Shown: positions 5,633 to 11,966, counted from the stretch's first letter. The stretch is DNA of 12,459 nt from CAIJMI01 sp964448085 (GCA_964448085.1 CAYUUX010000025.1:1-12459), one strand, 5' to 3'. The notes: generated by a model not told the origin, from the letters alone. Program-made: numbers and translations.

Positions 5633-7462
5633 ATGCACATCCGTTCATCCGTAGGTACGGTACTGGGAAGCCAAACCAATACCCATTGGGCACAAACGAT
5701 AAAAACACCCAGTGCGTACGGTGTCATCGAGATTGAGGACGATGCCGGAATCGCGCAAACCATCGGCATGCGTGCGTTGGCCAAGTTGACTTCACGGCTA
5801 AACGAACCTGTTGTTAGTCTTCGCATGCTGGAAGGGATCGCGGATGAAGTATTTGGCACCGGTATGACCTCGCTAGTTCTTTTGGTTCCAGTGGGTGTGA
5901 TTGTGTACATCGTGATACGGGGAGAAGGGGTATTGTACCTGAAACGGAACGGTCAATATGCAACACTTCTGGATCACGAGGGAAGTATGTCTGGAAAGGC
6001 AGAGGAAAAAGATGTGCTCCTGTTGATGACAAAAGCATGTGGATTGGTGCTTACCGAAGAAGAAGCATTGGGTGTTTTTGATCACCTTCCCGTTTCAGAC
6101 GTGACAGAACGATTAACTGATGTCCTTCAGGGAAAAGCGCAAAATGGGGGTTGTGCAACATTAGTCTATGAAGCGACTTCTTATGAAGAAGAGGAAGATG
6201 CACAGATTACAGAGGATGTACCCAACCCAAAAAAAGGATTTTTTGCTCACGTACGCAGGTTTACTCAAGGGGAGAGAGTTCGTCGTTTTGTACGGTATTC
6301 GCGGGATGATAAACGGGCATCAATACGAAGAAATTTCGCACGGATGTTTCGCGTATTTAAAAACCCCAACGTTGCAGTCACGGCAGCGTTGATAGCATTG
6401 TTTGTTGGATTTGTCGTGTATGGCGCCGGAAGGGAATTGTTTGCGAGGCGCGACGAAGAATTGGTTCGATTGATACATGAAGCACAATATCGATATGATG
6501 AAGGGGTTGCATTAATGGATCTCAACCCCATTAAAGGGAGAGAACGATTGGTGGATGCAAAAGGAATATTAGAACCGGTGAAAGCATCAATTACAGACAG
6601 AACAAAAGACGGGAGAAAAGCATTGGAACTATATGATCAGATACAAAATGCCATCACCCAAGCAATGAACGCATACGCTGTTGAGCCGACGATCTATTAT
6701 GATGCAGCACTATTAAAAAGCGACGGATATATTCAATCGTTTGCCATCGCAAACGACATGCTTGTCTTGGGCGATGCGCAACAAAGGGCTGTCTATACCC
6801 TGACAATTCCCTCAAAAACAGGGCAGATTGTTGCTGGCGGAAATGGGTTTGAGGGCATACGTGCCGTTGCACTCCATGGCACCACGGGATATGTATTCAC
6901 CCCAGAGGGGATCCATAGCGTTGCGTTACAGGATAAGGTTACGAAACAAAAGCGTATAGAGAAGAATGACGAATGGGGAACAATTCAGGCAATGGTATCT
7001 TTTGGAGGAAATCTGTATTTATTGGATACGGCAAAAAGCAGAATTTGGAAATATGTTGCTACGGAATCTGGTTTTTCTGATATGCGAGAATATCTCAATC
7101 CAGACACCCTGCCGGATCTTTCTCAAACAACGTCCATGGCAATTGACGGATCCGTATGGTTGGGCACAAAAAAGGGAACCATTATGCGGTTTACCCAGGG
7201 CAAAGAAAATACGTTTGTTGCTAAAGGTATCGATCCTCCTTTGAGCGGTCCGGTGATGGTATACACTGATGACAATGCAAAAAACATATACGCGCTGGAG
7301 ACGACCGGCAAACGCGTTGTTGTCGTTGACAAGGAGGGCATATATATATCCCAATATACATGGACCGGTGCCATGTCGGCATCCAACTTGGTGGTAAGTG
7401 AAAAACAGGGTAAAATACTGCTTCAAAGCGATGGCCGTCTATATAGCATAGATTTAAAATAA
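5633..7462 (+). CDS. Membrane protein: degenerate PP2C-like domain, one TM helix, propeller-like exterior
   Basis: This 609-residue protein has a PP2C-phosphatase-like domain at about 1-182, an acidic then basic linker (183-245), one membrane helix (about 247-266), a helical segment (267-345) and a repeat-rich beta region (about 351-609). In that last region, short strands such as SFAIANDMLVLGDAQQRAVY, NLYLLDTAKSRIWKY, SVWLGTKKGTIMRF and NIYALETTGKRVVVV recur, as in beta-propellers. The N-terminal region keeps the PP2C fold pattern (GTGMTSLVLLV at 75-85, VLLLMTKACGL at 128-138, GGCATLVYE at 172-180). However, the metal-binding acidic positions of active enzymes appear replaced, so it is probably a pseudophosphatase. 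The orientation with phosphatase-like domain inside and propeller outside follows from the basic residues before the helix. It may sense an outside ligand; the partner is unknown. The start is fixed by the upstream -10 element. Confidence 0.75.
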   Translation: MHIRSSVGTVLGSQTNTHWAQTIKTPSAYGVIEIEDDAGIAQTIGMRALAKLTSRLNEPVVSLRMLEGIADEVFGTGMTSLVLLVPVGVIVYIVIRGEGVLYLKRNGQYATLLDHEGSMSGKAEEKDVLLLMTKACGLVLTEEEALGVFDHLPVSDVTERLTDVLQGKAQNGGCATLVYEATSYEEEEDAQITEDVPNPKKGFFAHVRRFTQGERVRRFVRYSRDDKRASIRRNFARMFRVFKNPNVAVTAALIALFVGFVVYGAGRELFARRDEELVRLIHEAQYRYDEGVALMDLNPIKGRERLVDAKGILEPVKASITDRTKDGRKALELYDQIQNAITQAMNAYAVEPTIYYDAALLKSDGYIQSFAIANDMLVLGDAQQRAVYTLTIPSKTGQIVAGGNGFEGIRAVALHGTTGYVFTPEGIHSVALQDKVTKQKRIEKNDEWGTIQAMVSFGGNLYLLDTAKSRIWKYVATESGFSDMREYLNPDTLPDLSQTTSMAIDGSVWLGTKKGTIMRFTQGKENTFVAKGIDPPLSGPVMVYTDDNAKNIYALETTGKRVVVVDKEGIYISQYTWTGAMSASNLVVSEKQGKILLQSDGRLYSIDLK

Positions 7463-7469
7463 GGTAACC

Positions 7470-7913
7470 ATGAAAATCATTAATAAAAAGGCAGCATTTG
7501 AATATACAATTATCGATCGTGTGGAGTGCGGTATTGTTCTTGAAGGGGCTGAAGTAAAATCACTTCGTTTGGGCCACGGCAAACTGGAGGGTGCTTTCGT
7601 AAAGATCGTTAATAACGAAGCTTTTTTGGTGAATGCAGAGATATTACCGTACGCGTTTGCGCGGCCCCAGGGATATGATCCAAAAAGGACACGGAAACTG
7701 TTGTTACATAAAAAAGAGCTTATAGCGTTGCAAAGCAGGATAGAAGGGGCGAAATTGACCCTCATACCGCTTTCTTGGTATACTAGGGGCCCCAATGTGA
7801 AGCTGGAAATCGGGCTTGCCCGTGGTAAAAAGATATACGAGAAGCGGGAGTTGAAGAAAAAAGCTGATATAAAACGGGAGCTTGAAGTCGAGTTTCGGGG
7901 GAAGCTGAAATAG
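7470..7913 (+). CDS. smpB: SsrA-binding protein SmpB
   Basis: SmpB binds tmRNA and brings it to stalled ribosomes, with its C-terminal tail occupying the empty mRNA channel. The 147-residue product has the family hallmarks: NKKAAFEYTIIDRVECGIVLEGAEVKSLR (5-33, cited by its ends), RKLLLHKKEL (75-84), LTLIPLSWY (96-104), and VKLEIGLARGKKIYEKRE (110-127) followed by a basic tail. The usual PYxxGN...NHDP segment is changed to PYAFARPQGYDP (60-71). The ATG lies 7 nt after the previous stop, with a weak AAGG 5 nt before it. Its RNA partner ssrA starts 48 nt downstream, a common arrangement that supports both calls. Confidence 0.95.
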   Translation: MKIINKKAAFEYTIIDRVECGIVLEGAEVKSLRLGHGKLEGAFVKIVNNEAFLVNAEILPYAFARPQGYDPKRTRKLLLHKKELIALQSRIEGAKLTLIPLSWYTRGPNVKLEIGLARGKKIYEKRELKKKADIKRELEVEFRGKLK

Positions 7914-7939
7914 GCGTCCTTTTAGGATTTGGGTCGAAG

Positions 7940-7948
7940 TGATACCAA
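7940..7948 (+). promoter_or_regulatory. Possible -10 element for ssrA
   Basis: TGA-TACCAA lies 13 nt before the mature tmRNA 5' end and resembles the TGA-TACCAT element at 5618. The last base is not T, so this is weak. ssrA could equally be read from the smpB transcript and trimmed. Confidence 0.25.
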
Positions 7949-7961
7949 TTCCGGGAAACGA

Positions 7962-8344
7962 GGGGATGTACGATTCGACAGTTTGATGCTCTTTGACACT
8001 GCAGGTCGACGTTGATTGTTAGTCGTAAAACAACGATCAAAAAATACATGCTGATAACGATGAGTTAGAAGCAGCTCGATACGCTCCAGCTTGGGCTGCG
8101 CGAGCAGCTTACGCAGTTGCGTAAAGAGACGCTGTAACCGCATTTGTCTGGTGGTGCATACAGTGTAAAATCAGCCAGGACGCAGTCTGTTTGGTTTGAT
8201 GTTCCAAACGGTACGAAGCACAATACATCTTGATTTGCTGGATCCTGTCAATACGGTTAAAGCAGATGACAACTTTTTATTGACTACACCTGTAGATGTG
8301 TTGAGAAAATCAGATTGGACCCGGGCTCACCCCCGGCATCTCCA
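7962..8344 (+). ncRNA. ssrA: tmRNA (ssrA)
   Basis: The RNA rescues stalled ribosomes with SmpB and adds a degradation tag. The ends form a tRNA-like acceptor: GGGGATG (7962-7968) pairs with CATCTCC (8337-8343), with one G-U, then discriminator A8344; CCA is not encoded. The 5' domain reads GATTCGACAG (7972-7981), the tmRNA signature. A T-arm CCGGG/CCCGG (8321-8325, 8332-8336) precedes the acceptor. A long-range helix is supported by TTTGACAC (7992-7999) with GTGTTGAG (8298-8305), including G-U pairs. CGTTG and CAACG just after it fit pseudoknot 1. The tag frame is 8050 (or 8053) to the TAA at 8122-8124. It begins ADNDELEAAR and ends AARAAYAVA. The first tag codon could be GCT 8050 or GAT 8053. 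Confidence 0.93.
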
Positions 8345-8360
8345 CACTTCAAACGAAACA

Positions 8361-9059
8361 ATGGTCATGTCGCTTCTTGATGTCTTGTACCCACGGTTTT
8401 GTTTGGGCTGCGGAAAATTTGGCACGTACTGTTGTTCTTCATGTATTGCAAGTGCGCCGATATTGCAGAGTTTAAAATGTATAACATGCGGAAAACCAAC
8501 GGTGCACGGTCGCACACACCCGGGATGTAGTAGTCCGTGGGGATTAGATGGTCTCGTGAGTTTTTTTCGGTATGGCGGTTTTATAAAACAAGTAATTCAC
8601 AAGATCAAATATCGGTTTGCATACACCATTGTTCCCGCATTATTTGTACACATACCGCAAGGGCACATAATGCACGTTATACACGGTATGGGAGGTACAC
8701 GAAATCAGTGCGTTTTGATACCCATTCCGCTGCATCCTGCACGGTTGCGGCGGCGCGGATTTAATCAGGCAGGTCATATAGCAAAAGCGTTACAGCAGGC
8801 AACAGGAATACCGACATGTGAAGACGTGCTGTATCGTGTACGCAACACTCCCGCGCAGGTTACTATGAGAAAACGAAGCGATCGATTAGAAAATGTGAAC
8901 AACGTCTTTAGGGTAAAGGCTTTCAAGGGTTTTCCGAAAAATACCCTCTGTATCTTAGTGGACGATGTCATGACAACGGGCGCAACGCTGCAAAATGCAG
9001 CAAAAGCACTCAAACAATCGGGATTTAAGAGCGTCTGGGCGATAACCCTTGCGCAATAA
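8361..9059 (+). CDS. comF: ComF-family phosphoribosyltransferase-like protein
   Basis: ComF-type proteins combine an N-terminal zinc-finger-like segment with a phosphoribosyltransferase fold and are needed for DNA uptake in several competent bacteria; the reaction is unknown. The product is 232 residues from the ATG at 8361, or 230 from the ATG at 8367 (numbering here from 8367). Visible features are LLDVLYPRFCLGCG (3-16), further CC/C/CxxC pairs at 22-26 and 38-41, RRRGFNQAGHIAKAL (128-142), the NTPAQ..R..R..NV region (160-178), and the PRPP-binding loop ILVDDVMTTGATL (196-208). The frame stays open upstream to 8196, but that part lies inside ssrA and is not protein. Only 16 nt separate the tmRNA 3' end from the ATG, with no Shine-Dalgarno sequence. 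Confidence 0.9.
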   Translation: MVMSLLDVLYPRFCLGCGKFGTYCCSSCIASAPILQSLKCITCGKPTVHGRTHPGCSSPWGLDGLVSFFRYGGFIKQVIHKIKYRFAYTIVPALFVHIPQGHIMHVIHGMGGTRNQCVLIPIPLHPARLRRRGFNQAGHIAKALQQATGIPTCEDVLYRVRNTPAQVTMRKRSDRLENVNNVFRVKAFKGFPKNTLCILVDDVMTTGATLQNAAKALKQSGFKSVWAITLAQ

Positions 9060-9071
9060 ACAGCGCGATCG

Positions 9072-9452
9072 TTAGACCACCTCTGCTTTCCATAAACCGT
9101 GCAGGTTACAGAATTCCCGGACCATAAACGGTCCGTTAATGAGGGGAAACTCTGCTTCGGGTTTGTCTTTCGGTGATAAATAGACGCGGTAGACACGGTT
9201 TGTTGTCAGAAGTTCAATCCATTCAATAAAGTGTGTTTCTTCCATTGGGTGAGGGATGGATCCGATGGCAACATGGATTGCTTGAGCGGTCTTGGTAACA
9301 ACCGGGACATGTTTTTCTGCTCCGGCGTCCTGTGTCTTTTCAACAATAAGGGTCGGCTTATGGCACGCCTCCAGTTGATCGTTGCCGCCTCGCAGGATTT
9401 CGACGACGTTGTTGCAAACACTACATTGATAAATTTGATGCTTTGTGCTCAT
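9072..9452 (-). CDS. Desulfoferrodoxin (superoxide reductase), one centre I Cys missing
   Basis: This protein reduces superoxide to hydrogen peroxide without making oxygen, a typical defence in anaerobes. The 126-residue product aligns end to end with two-iron desulfoferrodoxins. The catalytic Fe(His)4Cys centre II is complete: EKHVPV (His48), PHPMEETH (His68, His74) and EFCNLHGLW (Cys115, His118), with the active-site Lys47 and Glu46. In the N-terminal rubredoxin-like centre I, Cys10 and Cys13 are present but the expected Cys-Cys pair is Ala29-Cys30, followed by His31. I chose the start at 9452 because the family N-terminus begins there and AAAGGAG sits 6 nt upstream; the frame is open further to 9539 without support. 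It converges with comF, 12 nt apart, and lies back to back with the tRNA-Ser pair. Confidence 0.93.
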   Translation of the reverse strand: MSTKHQIYQCSVCNNVVEILRGGNDQLEACHKPTLIVEKTQDAGAEKHVPVVTKTAQAIHVAIGSIPHPMEETHFIEWIELLTTNRVYRVYLSPKDKPEAEFPLINGPFMVREFCNLHGLWKAEVV

Positions 9453-9472
9453 AGGGTTCTCCTTTAAGAGGC

Positions 9473-9481
9473 AGTGTAGCA
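9473..9481 (-). promoter_or_regulatory. Extended -10 promoter of the desulfoferrodoxin gene
   Basis: The minus strand carries TGC-TACACT, 20 nt before the ATG. Transcription would start near 9466, leaving a short leader that still contains the AAAGGAG ribosome-binding site. Confidence 0.45.
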
Positions 9482-9522
9482 GAAATGAGAAAGAAGTACT
9501 ATTCGCTCGGTGACACATCTCT

Positions 9523-9531
9523 TGGTATAAT
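9523..9531 (+). promoter_or_regulatory. Consensus extended -10 promoter for the tRNA-Ser pair
   Basis: TGG-TATAAT is a perfect extended -10 element, 20 nt before the tRNA-Ser(GCT) 5' end. It is the closest match to consensus in the window, as expected for a stable RNA gene. The -35 region (TTCGCT at 9502-9507) is weak. Confidence 0.65.
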
Positions 9532-9551
9532 GCAACCACGGTTTTCTTGTT

Positions 9552-9636
9552 GGAGAGTGGGCAGAACGGTAATGCACAGGTTTGCTAAACCTGCGGGATG
9601 AATAGTCCTGAGTGGGTTCGACTCCCACACTCTCCG
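9552..9636 (+). tRNA. tRNA-Ser (GCT anticodon)
   Basis: The acceptor stem GGAGAGT pairs with ACTCTCC (9629-9635) and the discriminator is G9636. The anticodon stem CAGGT/ACCTG encloses the loop TTGCTAA with anticodon GCT at 9584-9586, which reads AGC and AGU. A long variable arm (GGGA...TCCT) and T-arm GTGGG/CCCAC are as expected for serine tRNA. CCA is not encoded. Confidence 0.95.
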
Positions 9637-9652
9637 CACAATACTGGTTATT

Positions 9653-9740
9653 GGAGAGGTCGCATAGTTGGTCTAGTGCGGTAGTCTTGAAAACTACTAA
9701 GGGCGCAAGCTCTTCGTGGGTTCGAATCCCACCCTCTCCG
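9653..9740 (+). tRNA. tRNA-Ser (TGA anticodon)
   Basis: The acceptor stem GGAGAGG pairs with CCTCTCC (9733-9739) and the discriminator is G9740. The anticodon stem GTAGT/ACTAC encloses CTTGAAA with anticodon TGA at 9688-9690. The variable arm AGGGC-GCAA-GCTCT is long, as in serine tRNA. It lies 16 nt after the tRNA-Ser(GCT) and shares its promoter. CCA is not encoded. Confidence 0.95.
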
Positions 9741-9806
9741 CAAAATAGACTGCAGGCAAAGGCAGTTATTATTTGTTGGCATGTGGATTGTGTTTGCTTT
9801 CAGTAT

Positions 9807-11102
9807 ATGCCATTTTTTTTATTCAAAAACTTGTACCACTCGGGTATAGCGTTTTTTTCAAAAAAGCTTCGTCTTATTGGTATTGGGAGTACGTTGTTGT
9901 CCCTTCTTATAAATCCGTGGACCGTGCAAGCGGTTTTTGTTGCCGATGGCAATATCGCAGATGTTCAGAAAATCACAAGTATTATTATTTTTGAAATAGC
10001 ATTGTGTTGTCTTGGGATATATGCGTGGATAAAATCGACGCAGAGATGGAACGAAAAAACCTTGAAAAGAATTGGAAAAGTTTTTCTTTGTGTTGTTGTG
10101 TATTGGATAGGTCTGGAAATTGCATCGTATATGGCTATCGCCATATTTTTCCGTCACAATTATGAACGTTTCCCCATATTGAACAGAAGTCAATTTGTAA
10201 CTAACGATCTGTATGCAGATGCCGAACCGGATAGAAATTTCGGGTATGTGTTGAAAAAAGACACATCCACGCACGCCGTAAAATCCTACAAGGACGGGAC
10301 TCCAATATATGACGTTGTATATACAACAGATCAATATCGGAGACGAACGGTGCAGCAAGCATATCTTCCGACAAATAAACATCTGATATTGTTTGGATGC
10401 TCGTTTGCGTTTGGCGAGGGTTTAAATGATCAGGAAACGCTGCAATACCAATTGCAGCAGCATTTGTCAGGATACAACATATATAACTATGCGGTTCACG
10501 GATACGGTCCGCAACAGATGTTAGCCCTGCTTGAAAGTGCGAAACTGCCACAGGAAGTTGAGTCTAAGATTGGGGATGCGGTATATGTGCTCGTATTACC
10601 AACGGGTATACAGAGATTAACGGGTTCTTTGGAAACCGATTGGGTGTATGATTTCCCGTATTATTTTTTGGACAAAAATCAACAGGTTGTGAGAAAAGGA
10701 AATTTTCTCTCAGAGAGGACCCTGCAAACATATATATATCAAACTGCTAATACGATAAGAAAAATATCCCCCTTCCTGCAATTGTTGAACGTGAGTCTTC
10801 CCATCAGTCGTGACGATATCCTGTTGATGTATAAAACAATCACGAAGTCTCGGCTGTTGTATGAGCAGCAGTTTCATGGGCGATTTATAGTATTGATTCA
10901 CCCGTTTAGTGTACAAACCAAGGAAAGCATGGCGCTGATACAGTTATTAGAAGCTAACAACATTGAGGTTGTCCAATATAATATGCACGATGCATTAAGC
11001 ACATACAAAATTAGTGGAGACGGACACGCAAACAAAAAAATGAATCAGGAACTAGCAAGCTATATAGCTTCTGTTGTATTGGGAACGGTAAAGAGGGACT
11101 AA
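9807..11102 (+). CDS. Membrane-anchored SGNH/GDSL hydrolase-like protein
   Basis: From the ATG at 9807 the product has 431 residues. The open frame reaches back to 9612, but that part crosses both tRNA genes, so it is not coding. The N-terminal third is hydrophobic, with helices at about 60-77 and 91-114 and possibly 21-45. The rest is an SGNH-hydrolase-like domain: LILFGCSFAFGEG (193-205) gives block I with Ser199 as likely nucleophile, YAVHGYGPQQM (228-238) resembles block II, and SGDGHANKKMN (403-413) gives the Asp405/His407 pair of block V. Such domains remove or transfer acyl groups on sugars and lipids. The substrate is unknown, and the domain should lie outside the membrane. The start codon has no clear Shine-Dalgarno sequence. 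The gene follows the tRNA pair by 66 nt and may be read through from it. Confidence 0.75.
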   Translation: MPFFLFKNLYHSGIAFFSKKLRLIGIGSTLLSLLINPWTVQAVFVADGNIADVQKITSIIIFEIALCCLGIYAWIKSTQRWNEKTLKRIGKVFLCVVVYWIGLEIASYMAIAIFFRHNYERFPILNRSQFVTNDLYADAEPDRNFGYVLKKDTSTHAVKSYKDGTPIYDVVYTTDQYRRRTVQQAYLPTNKHLILFGCSFAFGEGLNDQETLQYQLQQHLSGYNIYNYAVHGYGPQQMLALLESAKLPQEVESKIGDAVYVLVLPTGIQRLTGSLETDWVYDFPYYFLDKNQQVVRKGNFLSERTLQTYIYQTANTIRKISPFLQLLNVSLPISRDDILLMYKTITKSRLLYEQQFHGRFIVLIHPFSVQTKESMALIQLLEANNIEVVQYNMHDALSTYKISGDGHANKKMNQELASYIASVVLGTVKRD

Positions 11103-11141
11103 AAAGGTGCGAATAAGGAGTACTTCCATGTCTTCTGTTTG

Positions 11142-11150
11142 TAGTATACT
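11142..11150 (+). promoter_or_regulatory. Leaderless -10 element
   Basis: TAG-TATACT ends exactly 6 nt (GACTAT) before the ATG at 11157, matching the elements at 4750 and 5618. Confidence 0.5.
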
Positions 11151-11156
11151 GACTAT

Positions 11157-11678
11157 ATGAATGAAACACCTGTCCAGGAGACCAAAGACGTGCCAGAAGA
11201 GGTGTATCTGACATGGACATCGCCATCCCGACTGTTTAAACGACGAAATAAAGAATACTTTACGAATATTGGTGCAATTGTTTTTTTGCTGGTGGTCATT
11301 TTGATATTTGCAAGAGAATTCGTTTTGGTTGCAGCAGTACTTTCTATAGTATTTCTCGTGTATGTATTGTCAACGGTTCCTCCTGAGGACGTAACACACA
11401 GAATGACCAATTCAGGAATTGAGAGTGCGGGCCATTTTTATCGTTGGGAAGAGCTTGCAGAATTTTGGTTCGAAGAACAATGGGAACAAACGCTTTTTAT
11501 TGTACAGCCAAGAATCGGTCCGCGGATTGTCATACTACTGGGGCAACAGGACAAGAAATATCTCCAAAAGGTTGTAGAAAGACATATACCGTTTCGTGAA
11601 CAACCGAACAGGTCGTGGGTGGAAAATGCATCGTCCTGGCTGTCTAAAAAGATTCCCCTGGAAAAACCCGGTGTGTAG
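11157..11678 (+). CDS. Two-helix membrane protein, unknown function
   Basis: This 173-residue protein has a polar N-terminus, two adjacent membrane helices (about 36-53 and 56-74) and a soluble C-terminal part. After the helices come VTHRMTNSGIESAGHFYRWEELAEFWFEEQ (79-108, cited by its ends) and a strand-rich stretch LFIVQPRIGPRIVILLG (113-129), ending in a helix. The pattern 'T-N-x-G-I-...-Y-x-W-x-E-L-x-x-F' after a helix pair resembles YcxB/PH-like domains that compare a reference structure to a membrane surface; I cannot confirm this without a structure search. The start is set by the -10 element 6 nt upstream; a second in-frame Met is not near. It is followed by the tRNA-Arg promoter. Confidence 0.72.
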   Translation: MNETPVQETKDVPEEVYLTWTSPSRLFKRRNKEYFTNIGAIVFLLVVILIFAREFVLVAAVLSIVFLVYVLSTVPPEDVTHRMTNSGIESAGHFYRWEELAEFWFEEQWEQTLFIVQPRIGPRIVILLGQQDKKYLQKVVERHIPFREQPNRSWVENASSWLSKKIPLEKPGV

Positions 11679-11690
11679 CCGCAAATGCGG
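11679..11690 (+). terminator. Short hairpin after the stop codon, weak terminator candidate
   Basis: CCGC-AAAT-GCGG starts right after the TAG stop and is followed by only TTT. The stem is 4 bp (5 if the loop closes), so termination is doubtful. It may simply separate the gene from the tRNA promoter. Confidence 0.25.
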
Positions 11691-11695
11691 TTTCG

Positions 11696-11704
11696 TAGTA
11701 AAAT
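11696..11704 (+). promoter_or_regulatory. -10 element for tRNA-Arg(GCG)
   Basis: TAG-TAAAAT lies 12 nt before the tRNA 5' end, a fitting distance for a -10 element. It shares the TAGTA start seen in the elements at 4750, 11142 and 11937. Confidence 0.45.
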
Positions 11705-11716
11705 GCATCCATATCA

Positions 11717-11788
11717 GCTCCTGTAGTTTAACGGATAGAATAGGGGTTTGCGGAACCTCTGATCGCAGTTCGATTCTGCGCGGGAGCG
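11717..11788 (+). tRNA. tRNA-Arg (GCG anticodon)
   Basis: The acceptor stem GCTCCTG pairs with CGGGAGC (11781-11787, one G-U) and the discriminator is G11788. The D-arm GTTT/GAAT and T-arm CGCAG/CTGCG are intact. The anticodon stem GGGGT/ACCTC encloses TTGCGGA with anticodon GCG at 11750-11752. A20, an arginine identity base, is at 11735. The variable loop has 4 nt, the same as in tRNA-Arg(CCG) at 12393. CCA is not encoded. Confidence 0.9.
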
Positions 11789-11837
11789 CAGCGGATTAAC
11801 CGTTTGTTGGATGCTGACAGCGGTTTATTCCAAAAAG

Positions 11838-11923
11838 GGAGGATTAGCCAAGTGGTTTACGGCGACGGTCTCGAAAACCGTTCTCCCGAAAGGGAGGCGC
11901 AGGTTCGAATCCTGCATCCTCCG
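11838..11923 (+). tRNA. tRNA-Ser (CGA anticodon)
   Basis: The acceptor stem GGAGGAT pairs with ATCCTCC (11916-11922) and the discriminator is G11923. The anticodon stem ACGGT/ACCGT encloses CTCGAAA with anticodon CGA at 11872-11874. The long variable arm TCTCCC-GAAA-GGGAG is typical of serine tRNA. CCA is not encoded. Confidence 0.95.
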
Positions 11924-11936
11924 CATAATTAAAAAA

Positions 11937-11945
11937 TAGTACAGT
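11937..11945 (+). promoter_or_regulatory. Possible -10 element for the deoxyribosyltransferase-like gene
   Basis: TAG-TACAGT lies 21 nt before the ATG at 11967. Transcription would start near 11952, giving a leader of about 15 nt that carries the AAAGGAG ribosome-binding site at 11956-11962. Confidence 0.35.
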
Positions 11946-11966
11946 GAGTATTTATAAAGGAGTGCT

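Noticed and set aside
8196..8360. N-terminal extension of ComF
   Set aside because: It lies inside the tmRNA gene, and the ComF family pattern begins only at MSLLDVLYP (8367).
9453..9539. Longer desulfoferrodoxin start
   Set aside because: The family N-terminus and the AAAGGAG ribosome-binding site both fix the start at 9452, and the promoter at 9473-9481 lies inside the extension.
9612..9806. N-terminal extension of the SGNH-like protein
   Set aside because: It crosses the end of tRNA-Ser(GCT) and all of tRNA-Ser(TGA); the translated residues show no membrane or domain pattern before the ATG at 9807.
11057..11070. 14-bp perfect palindrome AAGCTATATAGCTT
   Set aside because: It lies inside the SGNH-like coding region, and one such palindrome is expected by chance in about 16 kb.
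11798..11827. AACCG...CGGTT inverted repeat before tRNA-Ser(CGA)
   Set aside because: A 5-bp stem with an 18-nt loop and no T run is too weak to call a terminator or operator.
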